Source: an uncultured Chryseobacterium sp. (GTDB lineage: Bacteria > Bacteroidota > Bacteroidia > Flavobacteriales > Weeksellaceae). Taken from it: a stretch of DNA of 64,000 nt. The stretch spans positions 186,001-250,000 of the forward strand of contig CAJYXJ010000013.1 of the NCBI GenBank assembly GCA_913778085.1, in the 5' to 3' direction. This document shows, piece after piece, positions 26,409 through 36,468 of the stretch. The notes under the pieces are model-generated. The model saw only the letters and a program-made list of their open reading frames with translations, did no database searches and was not told the origin of the DNA. The translations under genes and the position numbers were made by a program. How positions within the stretch are numbered: position 1 is the first letter of the stretch; each line of letters opens with the position of its first letter.

Positions 26409-27851
26409 TTAAAAAGACAACTGGAAAGGCCCTTCAAAGATGGTATCGAATGAATCTTCCATATTTCCTTTTTCATCAAAAACCCCGATCGTGATATTCT
26501 GTTTTGAAAACCGGATCTCTTTCTCAGGGAATGTGATATTGATATTCCCCTTCAATATCTGATCTCCCTTCAGCACGATTTTATCCGGACCGAAGAAATC
26601 AATTTCCGCATTTTGAGAAGCAATAACTTTTATCGTTACTGTTTTCTGCTTATTTGATTTATTTAAAAGTGTGTATATAAAAGTGTTCGTTATTTTTCCG
26701 TCTTTTACAAAAAAAGTTGATCCGGCAGGTTTAATAAACTTGGCTTCCATAGAGCCCCGGTCATACATCAGAAATCCCATAAATCCTATCAGTAAGGTTA
26801 AAATTACGGCGGTAGCTTTCATCCTTGAAGTAAACCTGAAGGGTTCCTGCTTTTCAATTTCAGCTTCCGTAGCATAGCGGATCAATCCTTTCGGAAGGCC
26901 GACTTTCTCCATTACCTCATCGCAGGCATCGATGCAGGCCGTACAGTTTACGCATTCCAGCTGCTGGCCGTTCCTGATGTCGATTCCTGTAGGGCAAACC
27001 ACCACACATTGCCGGCAATCTATGCAATCTCCTTTACCAAGCGCCTTCCGGTTTTCATTATTTCTCCATTTTGCACGTCCTTTTCCTCTTTTGAAATCGT
27101 AATAAACATTGATGGTCTGTTTGTCGATCAAAACGCCCTGAAGCCTTCCGTAAGGGCATACAAGTGTGCAAACCTGTTCGCGGAGCCAGGCAAAAACAAA
27201 ATAAAACGCTGCTGCAAAACCAGTCATTCCTAAAAATTTCAAAGAATGATCGGCCGGTCCTTCCAGGATGATTTTAAAAACCTCTTCGTAACCGACGATG
27301 TACATAAACATGAAATTGGTAATAGTTACGGACAGCAGTGCAAAGACCGACCATTTGATAGCCCTTTTCCTGATTTTTTCCGAGTTCCATTCCTGCCGGT
27401 CAAGCTTCATCTGCTTATTGCGGTCACCCTCGATCAGGTATTCTATTTTTCTGAAAACACTTTCCATAAAAACGGTTTGCGGACACAGCCAACCGCAGAA
27501 AATTCTTCCGAACACCACGGTAAAAAGCATGACGAAAATAACCGAAGTAACGGCTCCTAAAGCTAAAATAAAAAAGTCCTGCAGGTAAAAAGGCTGTCCG
27601 AAAATGAAAAATTTCCTTTCGATAACATTAAATAACAGAAAAGGATTACCACTGATTTTCATGAAAGGAATCCCGAAAAATAAAGTAAGTAAAAGGTAGC
27701 TGACGTAGTTTCTGTAATTGGTGTATTTTCCTTTCGGTTTCCTAGGATAAACCCATTTCCGTTCCCCGGTTTCGTCCATTGTTCCTACCGAGTTTCTGAA
27801 GTCTGCATATGCGGTTTCCGGAGCCTGAAAATTGTTGGATGGTATGTTCAT
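26409..27851 (-). CDS. ccoG: Cytochrome c oxidase accessory protein CcoG
   Basis: A 480-residue inner-membrane iron-sulfur protein (FixG/RdxA family) needed for cbb3-type oxidase maturation, probably copper handling. It shows an N-terminal cytosolic part, several membrane helices, the redox motif GRIFCGWLCPQTVFME, two ferredoxin-like clusters (CIDCRQCVVVCPTG and CVNCTACIDACD), and a C-terminal Ig-like periplasmic domain (PF11614 type). No ccoNOP genes lie in this window, so it is separated from the oxidase it serves. Confidence 0.93.
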   Translation of the reverse strand: MNIPSNNFQAPETAYADFRNSVGTMDETGERKWVYPRKPKGKYTNYRNYVSYLLLTLFFGIPFMKISGNPFLLFNVIERKFFIFGQPFYLQDFFILALGAVTSVIFVMLFTVVFGRIFCGWLCPQTVFMESVFRKIEYLIEGDRNKQMKLDRQEWNSEKIRKRAIKWSVFALLSVTITNFMFMYIVGYEEVFKIILEGPADHSLKFLGMTGFAAAFYFVFAWLREQVCTLVCPYGRLQGVLIDKQTINVYYDFKRGKGRAKWRNNENRKALGKGDCIDCRQCVVVCPTGIDIRNGQQLECVNCTACIDACDEVMEKVGLPKGLIRYATEAEIEKQEPFRFTSRMKATAVILTLLIGFMGFLMYDRGSMEAKFIKPAGSTFFVKDGKITNTFIYTLLNKSNKQKTVTIKVIASQNAEIDFFGPDKIVLKGDQILKGNINITFPEKEIRFSKQNITIGVFDEKGNMEDSFDTIFEGPFQLSF

Positions 27852-28120
27852 CGTTTTAGAATATATTTGGAATTTTTTTCATGAGAGCTTTAAGGGAGGT
27901 AAGCAAATTCTCATTTTTATTATTGAAGTTGAAAAATATTTCTATAATTTCTTTTCCCTGCAAAGCTCTGAATTAAATAAACCCTCTACTAACAGGATCT
28001 ACTTCTAAAATAGGACAATTCGGACATTGTTAATTATTGATTTAATTGATCAAACTGGGAAAATAAGTTTTGAATCTCCTTCTGCATGTCGTAAATTGTA
28101 CCCATTAAAAATAACGTGGT

Positions 28121-29014
28121 ATGAAAAATGTCCTGAAAACCGGCTGTATTGGTTTGGTTTTAGTATTACTGAACTGCAAATCAGTAAATACACATCGTAT
28201 GTTTTATGAAGACAGAAAGCCGGAAAAAGTTTCGGACCAATTTAAGTTTACGGAAGGACCTGCAGCGGATGAGAAAGGAAACGTCTATTTCACCGATCAG
28301 CCGAATGACAAGATCTATTACTGGGACTGGAAAACCAATAAGATTGTCGAATTTATGGATAAAACCGGAAGGGCCAACGGAACGCATTTCGATAAGGACG
28401 GCAACCTGATTACCTGCTCGGATCATCAGGGTGAAATCTGGAAGATCTCCAAAGACAGGAAAGTGGAAGTGTTGCTGAATCATTTTGAAGGTAAAAGGCT
28501 CAACGGTCCAAATGACCTCTGGAACGATAAATTCGGAGGGATGTATTTCACCGATCCTTTGTATGAAAGGAATTATTGGGTAGACTTCAGGCACGAAACC
28601 CCACATAAAAGTTTATATTACCGCAGTAAAGAAGGGAAGGTTACCAAGATCGAGACCTTTACCCAGCCGAACGGAATTGTTGGGAGCCACAAATTCAGTA
28701 AATTGTATGTCTCGGATATTGATGCCGGAAAGACCTATGTCTATGAAATTTTGGGAGAAGGCAAACTGTCGGAGAAAAAGCTGTTCTGCGAAATGGGCTC
28801 GGACGGTATGACGATGGATAAACACGGAAATGTATACCTGACCGGAGACGGTGTTCATGTTTTTGATAAAGAAGGAAAAAAGATTTACCATATTCCCATT
28901 GAAGAAGACTGGACAGGAAATGTGACTTTCGGAGGAAAAGACAATGATGTGTTATTCATTACGGCCAGTAAGTCCGTCTATACACTACCGACTAAAGTAA
29001 AAGGAGTAAAATAG
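28121..29014 (+). CDS. SMP-30/gluconolactonase-like lipoprotein
   Basis: A 297-residue six-bladed beta-propeller protein. A lipoprotein signal (TGCIGLVLVLLNC, lipobox LLNC) is followed by SMP-30/LRE landmarks: FTEGPAADEKGNVYFTDQPN, LNGPNDLWNDKFGGMYFTDP, TQPNGIVGS and SDGMTMDKHGNVYLT, which carry the metal-binding Glu, Asn and Asp. The family hydrolyses lactones; the natural substrate is unclear. Monocistronic, convergent with the helicase gene. Confidence 0.88.
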   Translation: MKNVLKTGCIGLVLVLLNCKSVNTHRMFYEDRKPEKVSDQFKFTEGPAADEKGNVYFTDQPNDKIYYWDWKTNKIVEFMDKTGRANGTHFDKDGNLITCSDHQGEIWKISKDRKVEVLLNHFEGKRLNGPNDLWNDKFGGMYFTDPLYERNYWVDFRHETPHKSLYYRSKEGKVTKIETFTQPNGIVGSHKFSKLYVSDIDAGKTYVYEILGEGKLSEKKLFCEMGSDGMTMDKHGNVYLTGDGVHVFDKEGKKIYHIPIEEDWTGNVTFGGKDNDVLFITASKSVYTLPTKVKGVK

Positions 29015-29080
29015 GTAAAGGTTTAGGCTAAGGATGAGATTCCTGTTTTTATCATCTTTACCTTAGCCTTAATCTCAGCC

Positions 29081-30388
29081 CTAATAGGCTACTTCCATTT
29101 TCACCTTCTTGCCTTTCAGCTTTTCCTGGGAAAGCTTTTTCAGAAGGGCAATCACTTTATTTCTTGATACTGCAACGTAGGAGGTTGTGTCTTTAACTTC
29201 TATCAAACCGACATCTTCTTTTTGCAATTCTCCTTTTTTCAGGAGATAGCCTACAATATCCACTTTATTCACCTTATCTTTTTTTCCGGCACTGATGTAG
29301 ATGGTCTGGAAAGGTGTTTTTTCCGGAACTTTGGTAAATCCGGTAACACTTTCTTCCGGAGTACCGTTTTTAATGAACGGAAAATTCTCGTCTTCCGTCA
29401 TGATCAGATAGGCAAAACCTTTGGCGTTCATTCTTGCAGTACGGCCGTTACGGTGGATAAAGGCATCCTCTTTTGGAGGCAGCTGGTAGTGAACAATCGA
29501 TTCCACTTCCGGAACATCCAGGCCTCTGGCCGCCAGGTCGGTTGTAATTAAGATCCTCGCTGAATCGTTTCTGAATTTTAAAAGGGCGCGTTCCCTTTCA
29601 TCCTGTTCCATACCGCCGTGGAAGGTTTCTCTATCGATCCCTTTTTGGCGCAGCAGTTCGGATATCCGGTCAACGGCTTCCCGATGGTTGCAGAAAATGA
29701 GGGTTCTTTTGTTTCCGATCTTGCAGATCAGATTAAATAAAGTATCCAGTTTTTCTTCCGATGTCGTCATTACCTTTTTAAACTGAATATCCGGTTTTGA
29801 TTCATTTAGCTTTAAAAAATCGATGGTTTTCTCATTCTGCAGTCCGGTAAATGCCGGGATTTCGTCCATTGCTGTTGCCGAGGTCAAAATTCTTTGCGAA
29901 AGACCTTTCAGGGAATTGGAAATAAATTCCATATCCTCCTGGAAACCCAGCTCTAAAGCTTTGTCAAATTCGTCTAAAATCAATGTCTGAATGGTTTTGG
30001 GATCGAAATTGTTGTTTCTTAAATGATAAACCACTCTTCCCGGTGTTCCGATAAGCACAGCCGGAGCTTCAATCAGGTTGTTGACCTCGATTTTCTTATC
30101 GTGGCCGCCGTAACATACGGAAACTTTAAAATCGGTTCCCATCGCTTTGAAAACCTGCTCGATCTGTAATGCCAGCTCTCTTGCCGGTACCAGAATCAAA
30201 GCCTGGATTCCCGGAGTACTTTTCTTTAAGTTCCGCAAAACGGGAAACAAAAATGCCAGCGTCTTCCCGGACCCGGTAGGAGAGAGCAGCACCACGTCCT
30301 GCTTATTTTCCGTTGTTTTATAGGTAGATTTCTGCATCTGATTCATGTCCTGAATCTGCAGTTTCTGGTAAATCGGTTCTAATTCCAT
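29081..30388 (-). CDS. DEAD-box RNA helicase, DbpA-like
   Basis: A 435-residue ATP-dependent RNA helicase. Landmarks: Q motif MNQMQ, motif I SPTGSGKT (residues 36-43), PARELALQ, TPGR, motif II written DEFD (139-142) where DEAD is usual, SAT, and motif VI HRNGRTARM. The last 75 residues (YISAGKKDKVNKVDIVGYLL, then VSRNKVIALLKKL) are the DbpA C-terminal RNA-binding domain, which in E. coli targets 23S rRNA hairpin 92. Probably acts in large-subunit assembly. The changed motif II keeps the two catalytic acidic residues D-E and the last D. Confidence 0.9.
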   Translation of the reverse strand: MELEPIYQKLQIQDMNQMQKSTYKTTENKQDVVLLSPTGSGKTLAFLFPVLRNLKKSTPGIQALILVPARELALQIEQVFKAMGTDFKVSVCYGGHDKKIEVNNLIEAPAVLIGTPGRVVYHLRNNNFDPKTIQTLILDEFDKALELGFQEDMEFISNSLKGLSQRILTSATAMDEIPAFTGLQNEKTIDFLKLNESKPDIQFKKVMTTSEEKLDTLFNLICKIGNKRTLIFCNHREAVDRISELLRQKGIDRETFHGGMEQDERERALLKFRNDSARILITTDLAARGLDVPEVESIVHYQLPPKEDAFIHRNGRTARMNAKGFAYLIMTEDENFPFIKNGTPEESVTGFTKVPEKTPFQTIYISAGKKDKVNKVDIVGYLLKKGELQKEDVGLIEVKDTTSYVAVSRNKVIALLKKLSQEKLKGKKVKMEVAY

Positions 30389-30554
30389 GGTGCAAAGATA
30401 GTGAATTGACTGTTTGGACCGGAAAGGCTACAAGGTTTTAAGGGTTATGCTGGCGATTGTATTTTGATAAATGACTCTGATGTTTGTTCATGGTCTATAC
30501 ATAAAAATACTGTCGTTCAATATTTTAAAGTTAAAAATTACGTGTTTTCAACTG

Positions 30555-30585
30555 TTGTTTATCTTAAATAAAATCCATATCTTTG
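30555..30585 (+). promoter_or_regulatory. Probable rpsA promoter
   Basis: TTG at 30555-30557 and TATCTTTG at 30578-30585 are 20 bases apart, matching the Bacteroidota TTG-N(about 20)-TAnnTTTG promoter. It leaves a leader of about 110-115 bases before the rpsA ATG; the 30389-30707 gap holds this promoter and leader and nothing else recognised. Confidence 0.65.
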
Positions 30586-30707
30586 CACCCACTTTTGGGG
30601 TAGCCAGGTTTGAAAAGTAAACAACTTATAATTAATTACTTCCGTATTTTTTAACCCACATTTATTCAAACCATTAAAAAAGAAGGAATACAAATTTTAT
30701 TTAGAAA

Positions 30708-32510
30708 ATGTCAAAAGAGACAAATTCAGCAGAGGTTTTATTAAACCAAAACGTAGCACCGGAACAATTTGACTGGGATTCTTTCGAATCAGGTCTTGAT
30801 GCAGATGCGAGAAAAGAAAAAAGCGATCTTGAAGAAATCTACAACGGATCTTTAAACAACCTTGACGATAATGACGTATTGGTTGGAAAAGTTGTAAGAT
30901 TAACTGATAAAGAAGCGATCGTAGACATCAACTTCAAATCCGAAGGTGTTATTTCTCTTAACGAATTCCGTTACAACCAAGGCCTTAAAGTAGGAGACGA
31001 GGTAGAAGTAATGGTAGACCGAAGAGAAGACAAAACCGGACAGTTACAGTTGTCTCACAGAAAAGCAAGAACGCTTAAAGCTTGGGATAAAGTAAACGAA
31101 CTTCACGAAACAGGTGAAATCGTTAACGGTTTTGTTAAGTCTAGAACGAAAGGAGGTATGATCGTAGACGTACACGGAATCGAAGCATTCTTACCAGGTT
31201 CTCAGATCGACGTTAAGCCAATCAAAGATTACGATCAGTTCGTAGGTAAAACTATGGAATTCAAAGTAGTGAAAATCAACCCTGAGTTCAAAAACGTAGT
31301 AGTATCTCACAAAGCATTGATCGAAGCAGATATCGAAGGTCAGAAAAAAGAAATCATCGCTCAGCTTGAAAAAGGTCAGGTTCTTGAAGGTACTGTTAAG
31401 AATATTACTTCTTACGGGGTGTTTATCGACCTTGGAGGGGTAGACGGATTGATCCACATTACAGACCTTTCTTGGTCTAGAGTGAACCACCCGTCTGAAA
31501 TCCTTGAGGACGGACAGACTGTGAAAGTGGTTATCCTTGACTTTGACGATGAGAAAACAAGAATCCAGTTGGGTATGAAGCAATTAGAAGCTCATCCTTG
31601 GGATGCTCTTTCTGCTGACTTAAAAGTTGGAGATAAAGTAAAAGGAAAAGTAGTAGTTCTTGCCGACTATGGTGCATTCGTAGAAATCGCTCCAGGTGTA
31701 GAAGGACTGATCCACGTTTCTGAAATGTCTTGGTCTACACACTTGAGATCTGCAGGTGATTTCGTAAAAGTAGGTGATGAAGTGGAAGCTGAAGTACTTA
31801 CTTTAGACAGAGAAGACAGAAAAATTTCTCTTGGTATCAAGCAATTAAGCAAAGATCCATGGGAAAATATCGAAGCTAAGTATCCTGTAGGATCCAAGCA
31901 TGTAGGAACAGTAAGAAACTTCACGAACTTCGGAGTATTCGTAGAATTGGAAGAAGGAATCGACGGTTTAATCTACATTTCTGATCTTTCTTGGACTAAG
32001 AAAATCAAGCACCCATCTGAATTCTGTGCAGTTGGTGATAAACTAGATGTTGTTGTTCTTGAACTTGACATCCAGGCTAGAAGATTATCTCTAGGTCACA
32101 AGCAATTGACTGACAACCCTTGGGATGCATTCGAAACAAAATATGCTGAAGGAACAATCCACGCTGGTAAAGCGGTAGAAGTACACGATAAAGGTGCTTC
32201 CGTACAGTTTGAAGATGCTGAGGTTGAAGCTTTCTGCCCATCAAGATTATTAGAGAAGGAAGACGGAACTAAAATTAAGAAAGGAGAAGAAGCTGATTTC
32301 AAAGTGATTGAATTCAACAAAGAATTCAAGAGAGTAGTAGTTTCTCACACTGGAATCTTTAGAGACGAAGAGAAGAAAAACATGAGAGAATCTTCTAATA
32401 ACAGATCTAGCAACAATATGTCGTCTTCTTCAAACAATGAAGAAAGATCAACTCTTGGAGATATCGATGCATTGGCAGAACTGAAAAGAAAAATGGAAGA
32501 AGGTAAATAA
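30708..32510 (+). CDS. rpsA: 30S ribosomal protein S1
   Basis: A 600-residue S1 protein with six OB-fold S1 repeats (approximately residues 55-130, 140-205, 222-290, 307-377, 393-463, 478-547), seen as recurring GxVxxxxxxGxFVxLxxGxxGLIHxSDLSW blocks. It binds mRNA and brings it to the ribosome, which matters in Bacteroidota where Shine-Dalgarno sites are weak. The acidic N-terminus and the Ser/Asn-rich tail (about 560-585) are usual. Codon use differs from neighbours (many preferred codons), as expected for a highly expressed gene. Confidence 0.95.
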   Translation: MSKETNSAEVLLNQNVAPEQFDWDSFESGLDADARKEKSDLEEIYNGSLNNLDDNDVLVGKVVRLTDKEAIVDINFKSEGVISLNEFRYNQGLKVGDEVEVMVDRREDKTGQLQLSHRKARTLKAWDKVNELHETGEIVNGFVKSRTKGGMIVDVHGIEAFLPGSQIDVKPIKDYDQFVGKTMEFKVVKINPEFKNVVVSHKALIEADIEGQKKEIIAQLEKGQVLEGTVKNITSYGVFIDLGGVDGLIHITDLSWSRVNHPSEILEDGQTVKVVILDFDDEKTRIQLGMKQLEAHPWDALSADLKVGDKVKGKVVVLADYGAFVEIAPGVEGLIHVSEMSWSTHLRSAGDFVKVGDEVEAEVLTLDREDRKISLGIKQLSKDPWENIEAKYPVGSKHVGTVRNFTNFGVFVELEEGIDGLIYISDLSWTKKIKHPSEFCAVGDKLDVVVLELDIQARRLSLGHKQLTDNPWDAFETKYAEGTIHAGKAVEVHDKGASVQFEDAEVEAFCPSRLLEKEDGTKIKKGEEADFKVIEFNKEFKRVVVSHTGIFRDEEKKNMRESSNNRSSNNMSSSSNNEERSTLGDIDALAELKRKMEEGK

Positions 32511-32532
32511 TCCTTAACCCATTTTGAAATAT

Positions 32533-32562
32533 AAGTCACTCTCTGGAGTGGCTTTTTTTATT
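32533..32562 (+). terminator. Terminator after rpsA
   Basis: Stem aagtcact/ggtgactt type (aagtcactctctggagtggctt, with G-T pair) followed by seven T. Confidence 0.78.
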
Positions 32563-32718
32563 TAACACGGTCTTTATTGCAGAAAATAGCTCAGATTAAA
32601 TAGTTAATTTACAAGAAATAAACAAGTATATATCAAATTAGAATTATCTTTAAATAATTTTAAATAAATTGTTATTTTGTTGTTAATTATTTGTAGATTA
32701 GCGGCTTTATTAGTGTAT

Positions 32719-35313
32719 ATGAAAAAAGTAGCTTTACCCCTTTTATTTGCAGTATCTGCAATCTTTCCTTCCGTTCTTTTCGGACAAGATAACGAGAGAT
32801 TAATTAAAGATTATATTTCTCAAAACAAGATTAAAGAATATAAGAAATCTGATCTTGCTAACTTTATCATTGATAATGTAGATGAATCGCAATCATTAAA
32901 TGGAAATGTTGTAAAATTTCAGCAGACATTTAACGGACTCCCTGTTTATAATGCAGGAGGGACCATGCTTGTAAGAGATAACACAATTATTTATTACAAT
33001 GACACTTTTTTAAAGGATTATAAATCAGCTTCACCAGCTGTAGCTTCAATAAATAAAGCAGCTGCTTTAAATAAAATAGCACAGAATCTACAGAAGCAGC
33101 AGATTGCGAATTATCCTATTCTCAGCTTCACTGATGCAGATACAGCAGATGGAAAATTTGCCAAGCAAAGATTGGTATATGTGGAAGATGCCGAGAACCT
33201 GAAACTGGCTTATGAATTTTCTGTTCCTGAACCGGCTTCTGCAAGTTATTGGAATATCCTTGTAGATGCTTCTAATGGAGAAATTATACGTAAATTGGAT
33301 TTAAATCTTTCCTGTAATTTTCACAGTGATGCCTATTCCCATGATCATTCTCATGCACAAGATCAATTTATTGGTCCTCTCAATAAGACTACACAAACAG
33401 CTGCTTTTTTCTTAGCGCCTGATAATGCTTCTTATAATGTTTTCCCGTTACCAATCGAAGCACCTACTTTTGGTTCAAGATCTGTCGTGAGTAATCCTTG
33501 GATTCTTCAGTCTTCTCCTGAAGGATGGCATTATGATGGTACGACAAGATATACTATTACGAGAGGAAATAATGTGTATGCTTACGAAGATACTGCGGCG
33601 TCAAATGTTGCCGGATATTCTCCTGATGCTGGAGCATCCAGAAATTTCAACTATCCTTTCAGTATTAATGCGGACCAGTTCAGTAATTTAGATGCTTCGA
33701 TTACCAACTTGTTTTACATAAATAATAAAGTCCACGATATCTTTTACAAATTTGGTTTTACGCCGGCTGCTAAAAATTTCCAGAATACAAATTTTGGCTT
33801 AGGAGGTGCCGGAAACGATTATGTACAGGCTGAAGCTCAGGATGGCGGAGGAACGAATAATGCAAACTTTTCTACACCAGCAGACGGATCTAAACCAAGA
33901 ATGCAGATGTATATGTGGAGTACGGTTAACAGGCTATTTTTCTATAATGCGCCTAGCTCAGCTGTTCCGAGACAACCTGCAGCAGGAACTGCTCAATTCG
34001 GTAATCCTTTGGATGCCACAGGAGTAACGGGTAGTCTTAAATTATCCCCGGTATTAGACGCTTGTACTGCTTTACCAGTAGGATCATTAACGGAAAAAAT
34101 CGGTTTGGTTGAGAGAGGTACCTGTAATTTTACCGTTAAAGTTAAAAATGCACAGAATGCAGGCGCAATGGCTGTAATTATTTATAATAACGCAGCTAAT
34201 GGTGATACGATTGGTGGAATGTCGGGAACTGATTCTACAATTACTATTCCATCAGTTCTAATTACTAATACTGAAGGAGAATATATTAAAAGTCAGCTTT
34301 CTGCTAACACAACAGTAAATGTAACATTAAAAGACGATCCGGCAAGCAGTATCACGCCAGATGGAAGCTTTGATAACGGTATCGTAACACATGAATACGG
34401 ACACGGTATTTCTACCCGTCTTACAGGAACGAATGTAGGATGTCTTAGTTCTGCCTCAGATAAAGAGCAGATGGGAGAAGGCTGGTCGGATTTCTTTGCT
34501 TTGATGCTAACAAACAAACCTGGAGATAATGCTTCTGTTCCGAGAGGAATTGGTACTTATGCAGTTGGACAGCCAACAAGCGGCGGAGGTATCAGACCTG
34601 CAAAATATTCTCCTAATTTTGCAGTTAATAACTTCACATACGCATCCACGAATGGGATGGAATATAATAACGGAACGGCTGTCGTTCCGGATGTTCACTC
34701 CATAGGATTTGTATGGGCAACCATGCTTTGGGATCTTCACTGGCAGTATGTTGCTAAATATGGTTACTCTTCAGATGTAACGGCTAATACGACCAATGGA
34801 AGTTCGAGAGTGCTTCAGCTAGTAACGGATGCTTTGAAATTACAGCCTTGTTATCCTACTTTTGTAGAAGGAAGGGATGCTATTCTAGCTGCAGATCAAG
34901 CGACTACGCAAGGAGCGGACCGGTGTATGATCTGGAGAACTTTTGCAAAAAGAGGTCTGGGGGTTAATGCAAGTGCAGGATCCAAAACAAATATCAATGA
35001 TCAGGTTGAAGATTTCTCTGTACCGGCAGGCTGTGCGCTTGCTACGGATGAGGTGAAAACGGTTAAAAGCAATATTTCAATTTACCCGAATCCGGCGAAA
35101 AATGAATTTTTCATTAATTTCCCAAGCAATACACTAGGAAAGGTGAGTGTTGAAATTTATGACATGTCAGGAAAATTAGTATCCTCTGAAGATAAAATCT
35201 CTCCGGATGCTAAGAAAGCTATTTCAACAGACCGATTGATCAATGGAACCTATATGGTAAAAGTAAAAGGAATCGGTATTGATGCCGCTTCAAAAGTTAT
35301 TGTTAGAAAATAA
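32719..35313 (+). CDS. T9SS-secreted M36 family metallopeptidase (fungalysin type)
   Basis: An 864-residue secreted zinc protease. Signal peptide (about 1-20, ending VLFGQ), an FTP-type propeptide (about 25-200), and an M36 catalytic domain with HEYGH (H558, E559, H562) and the third ligand in GEGWSDFFAL. A PA domain is inserted before it (about 440-540, EKIGLVERGTCNFTVKVKNA is partly visible as GLVERGTCNF). The last 80 residues (YPNPAKNEFFINF, IYDMSGKLV, LINGTYMVKVKG) are a T9SS type A sorting signal. The ATG at 32719 was chosen over an upstream TTG at 32677, since MKKVALPLLFAVSAIFPS is a good signal peptide. Confidence 0.92.
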   Translation: MKKVALPLLFAVSAIFPSVLFGQDNERLIKDYISQNKIKEYKKSDLANFIIDNVDESQSLNGNVVKFQQTFNGLPVYNAGGTMLVRDNTIIYYNDTFLKDYKSASPAVASINKAAALNKIAQNLQKQQIANYPILSFTDADTADGKFAKQRLVYVEDAENLKLAYEFSVPEPASASYWNILVDASNGEIIRKLDLNLSCNFHSDAYSHDHSHAQDQFIGPLNKTTQTAAFFLAPDNASYNVFPLPIEAPTFGSRSVVSNPWILQSSPEGWHYDGTTRYTITRGNNVYAYEDTAASNVAGYSPDAGASRNFNYPFSINADQFSNLDASITNLFYINNKVHDIFYKFGFTPAAKNFQNTNFGLGGAGNDYVQAEAQDGGGTNNANFSTPADGSKPRMQMYMWSTVNRLFFYNAPSSAVPRQPAAGTAQFGNPLDATGVTGSLKLSPVLDACTALPVGSLTEKIGLVERGTCNFTVKVKNAQNAGAMAVIIYNNAANGDTIGGMSGTDSTITIPSVLITNTEGEYIKSQLSANTTVNVTLKDDPASSITPDGSFDNGIVTHEYGHGISTRLTGTNVGCLSSASDKEQMGEGWSDFFALMLTNKPGDNASVPRGIGTYAVGQPTSGGGIRPAKYSPNFAVNNFTYASTNGMEYNNGTAVVPDVHSIGFVWATMLWDLHWQYVAKYGYSSDVTANTTNGSSRVLQLVTDALKLQPCYPTFVEGRDAILAADQATTQGADRCMIWRTFAKRGLGVNASAGSKTNINDQVEDFSVPAGCALATDEVKTVKSNISIYPNPAKNEFFINFPSNTLGKVSVEIYDMSGKLVSSEDKISPDAKKAISTDRLINGTYMVKVKGIGIDAASKVIVRK

Positions 35314-35334
35314 TTTGATTATCATAAATTTAGG

Positions 35335-35368
35335 ACCGGCGCGAGCAAAGCTCGCGCCGGTTTTTTTT
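35335..35368 (+). terminator. GC-rich terminator after the M36 protease gene
   Basis: Perfect 12-bp stem accggcgcgagc/gctcgcgccggt with a 3-base loop and eight T. Strikingly GC-rich against the AT-rich surroundings. Confidence 0.9.
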
Positions 35369-35419
35369 ATAGTAACAATTAAGAATAAATTGTACCTTTG
35401 CAGGCTTTAAAAATGAATT

Positions 35420-36397
35420 ATGCAGAAGAAAAATATACTGAAAGGTGTACTGTTTGTAGGAATCGGTGCAAGTATATACGGGATGTTGGCTACGTTTGTG
35501 AAGCTTGCATACCACGAAGGATATACCACATCTGAGGTTACGACATCTCAGTTTGTATTGGGTTTGGTAGGTCTCTTAATCTTGAATTTTGTACAGACCA
35601 TCACCTCTAAAAAAGCTTTGCCGTCACCAACGTCAAAAGAAATAAGAAACCTGATGTTGGCAGGAACTTCATTGGGCTGTACGAGTTTGTTTTATTACAT
35701 TGCTGTTCAGTACATCAATGTGTCCATCGCCATTGTATTGTTGATGCAGTCGGTTTGGTTCAGTGTGGTTGTTGAAAGTGTTGTGTCTAAAAAATGGCCC
35801 AACACAAGAAAAATCATATCAGTAGTAATTGTTTTATTAGGAACGGTTCTAGCCACCAACTTAATCAATGAAAGCCTGGATCTCAATTGGAAAGGAATTT
35901 TATGGGGATTGATGGCGGCAGCTTCCTATACCCTTACGATGTTTACCTCCAATACACTGGCTACTCATTTACCGGTTTTCAGAAAAAGTATTATTATGCT
36001 TTGTGGAGGTTCGGTTATTGTTTTTGGTTTTTTGTTCTTTGCACAGATCGGTCCTCTGCATGTTGAGGGCTTAAAATCGTTTTATCTGAATTTTACTGAA
36101 AATACAGAACACATCCATTCTTTCAATTATTCGATTCTCTGGACTTACGGGTTGATTTTATCATTATTCGGAACCATTATTCCGCCTATTTTGTTCAACA
36201 TCGGATTTCCGAATGCGGGGCTTGGATTGGGAAGTATTGTTTCTTCCCTTGAGCTTCCGGTTTCGGTAACTATGGCTTTTATCTTGTTGGGCGAGAAAGT
36301 CATCTTTATTCAGTGGATCGGAATTGCTCTGATCCTGTTTGCCATTGTTCTGATGAACCTTCCGAAAAAAGAAATCGTAATAAATAAAATACCGTAA
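35420..36397 (+). CDS. EamA family transporter
   Basis: A 325-residue drug/metabolite transporter with ten predicted membrane helices arranged as two EamA repeats; SLELPVSVTMAFILLGEKV is the conserved end of the second repeat. Substrate unknown. A TACCTTTG box lies at 35393-35400, 19 bases upstream of the ATG. Followed by a terminator, then the hydrolase gene. Confidence 0.87.
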   Translation: MQKKNILKGVLFVGIGASIYGMLATFVKLAYHEGYTTSEVTTSQFVLGLVGLLILNFVQTITSKKALPSPTSKEIRNLMLAGTSLGCTSLFYYIAVQYINVSIAIVLLMQSVWFSVVVESVVSKKWPNTRKIISVVIVLLGTVLATNLINESLDLNWKGILWGLMAAASYTLTMFTSNTLATHLPVFRKSIIMLCGGSVIVFGFLFFAQIGPLHVEGLKSFYLNFTENTEHIHSFNYSILWTYGLILSLFGTIIPPILFNIGFPNAGLGLGSIVSSLELPVSVTMAFILLGEKVIFIQWIGIALILFAIVLMNLPKKEIVINKIP

Positions 36398-36417
36398 TCC
36401 GGTAAATTATATGGACA

Positions 36418-36443
36418 AACCGTTTCTTTTGGAACGGTTTTTT
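36418..36443 (+). terminator. Terminator after the EamA gene
   Basis: Stem aaaccgtttc/ggaacggttt with a 4-base loop and T run. Confidence 0.82.
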
Positions 36444-36468
36444 AATTTTAACTATTAAAAATAAATTC

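Noticed and set aside
29015-29080. Near-palindromic ggctaagg/ccttagcc sequence between the SMP-30 and helicase genes
   Set aside because: The arms are short and the loop irregular, so I did not list it as a terminator though it may act as one.
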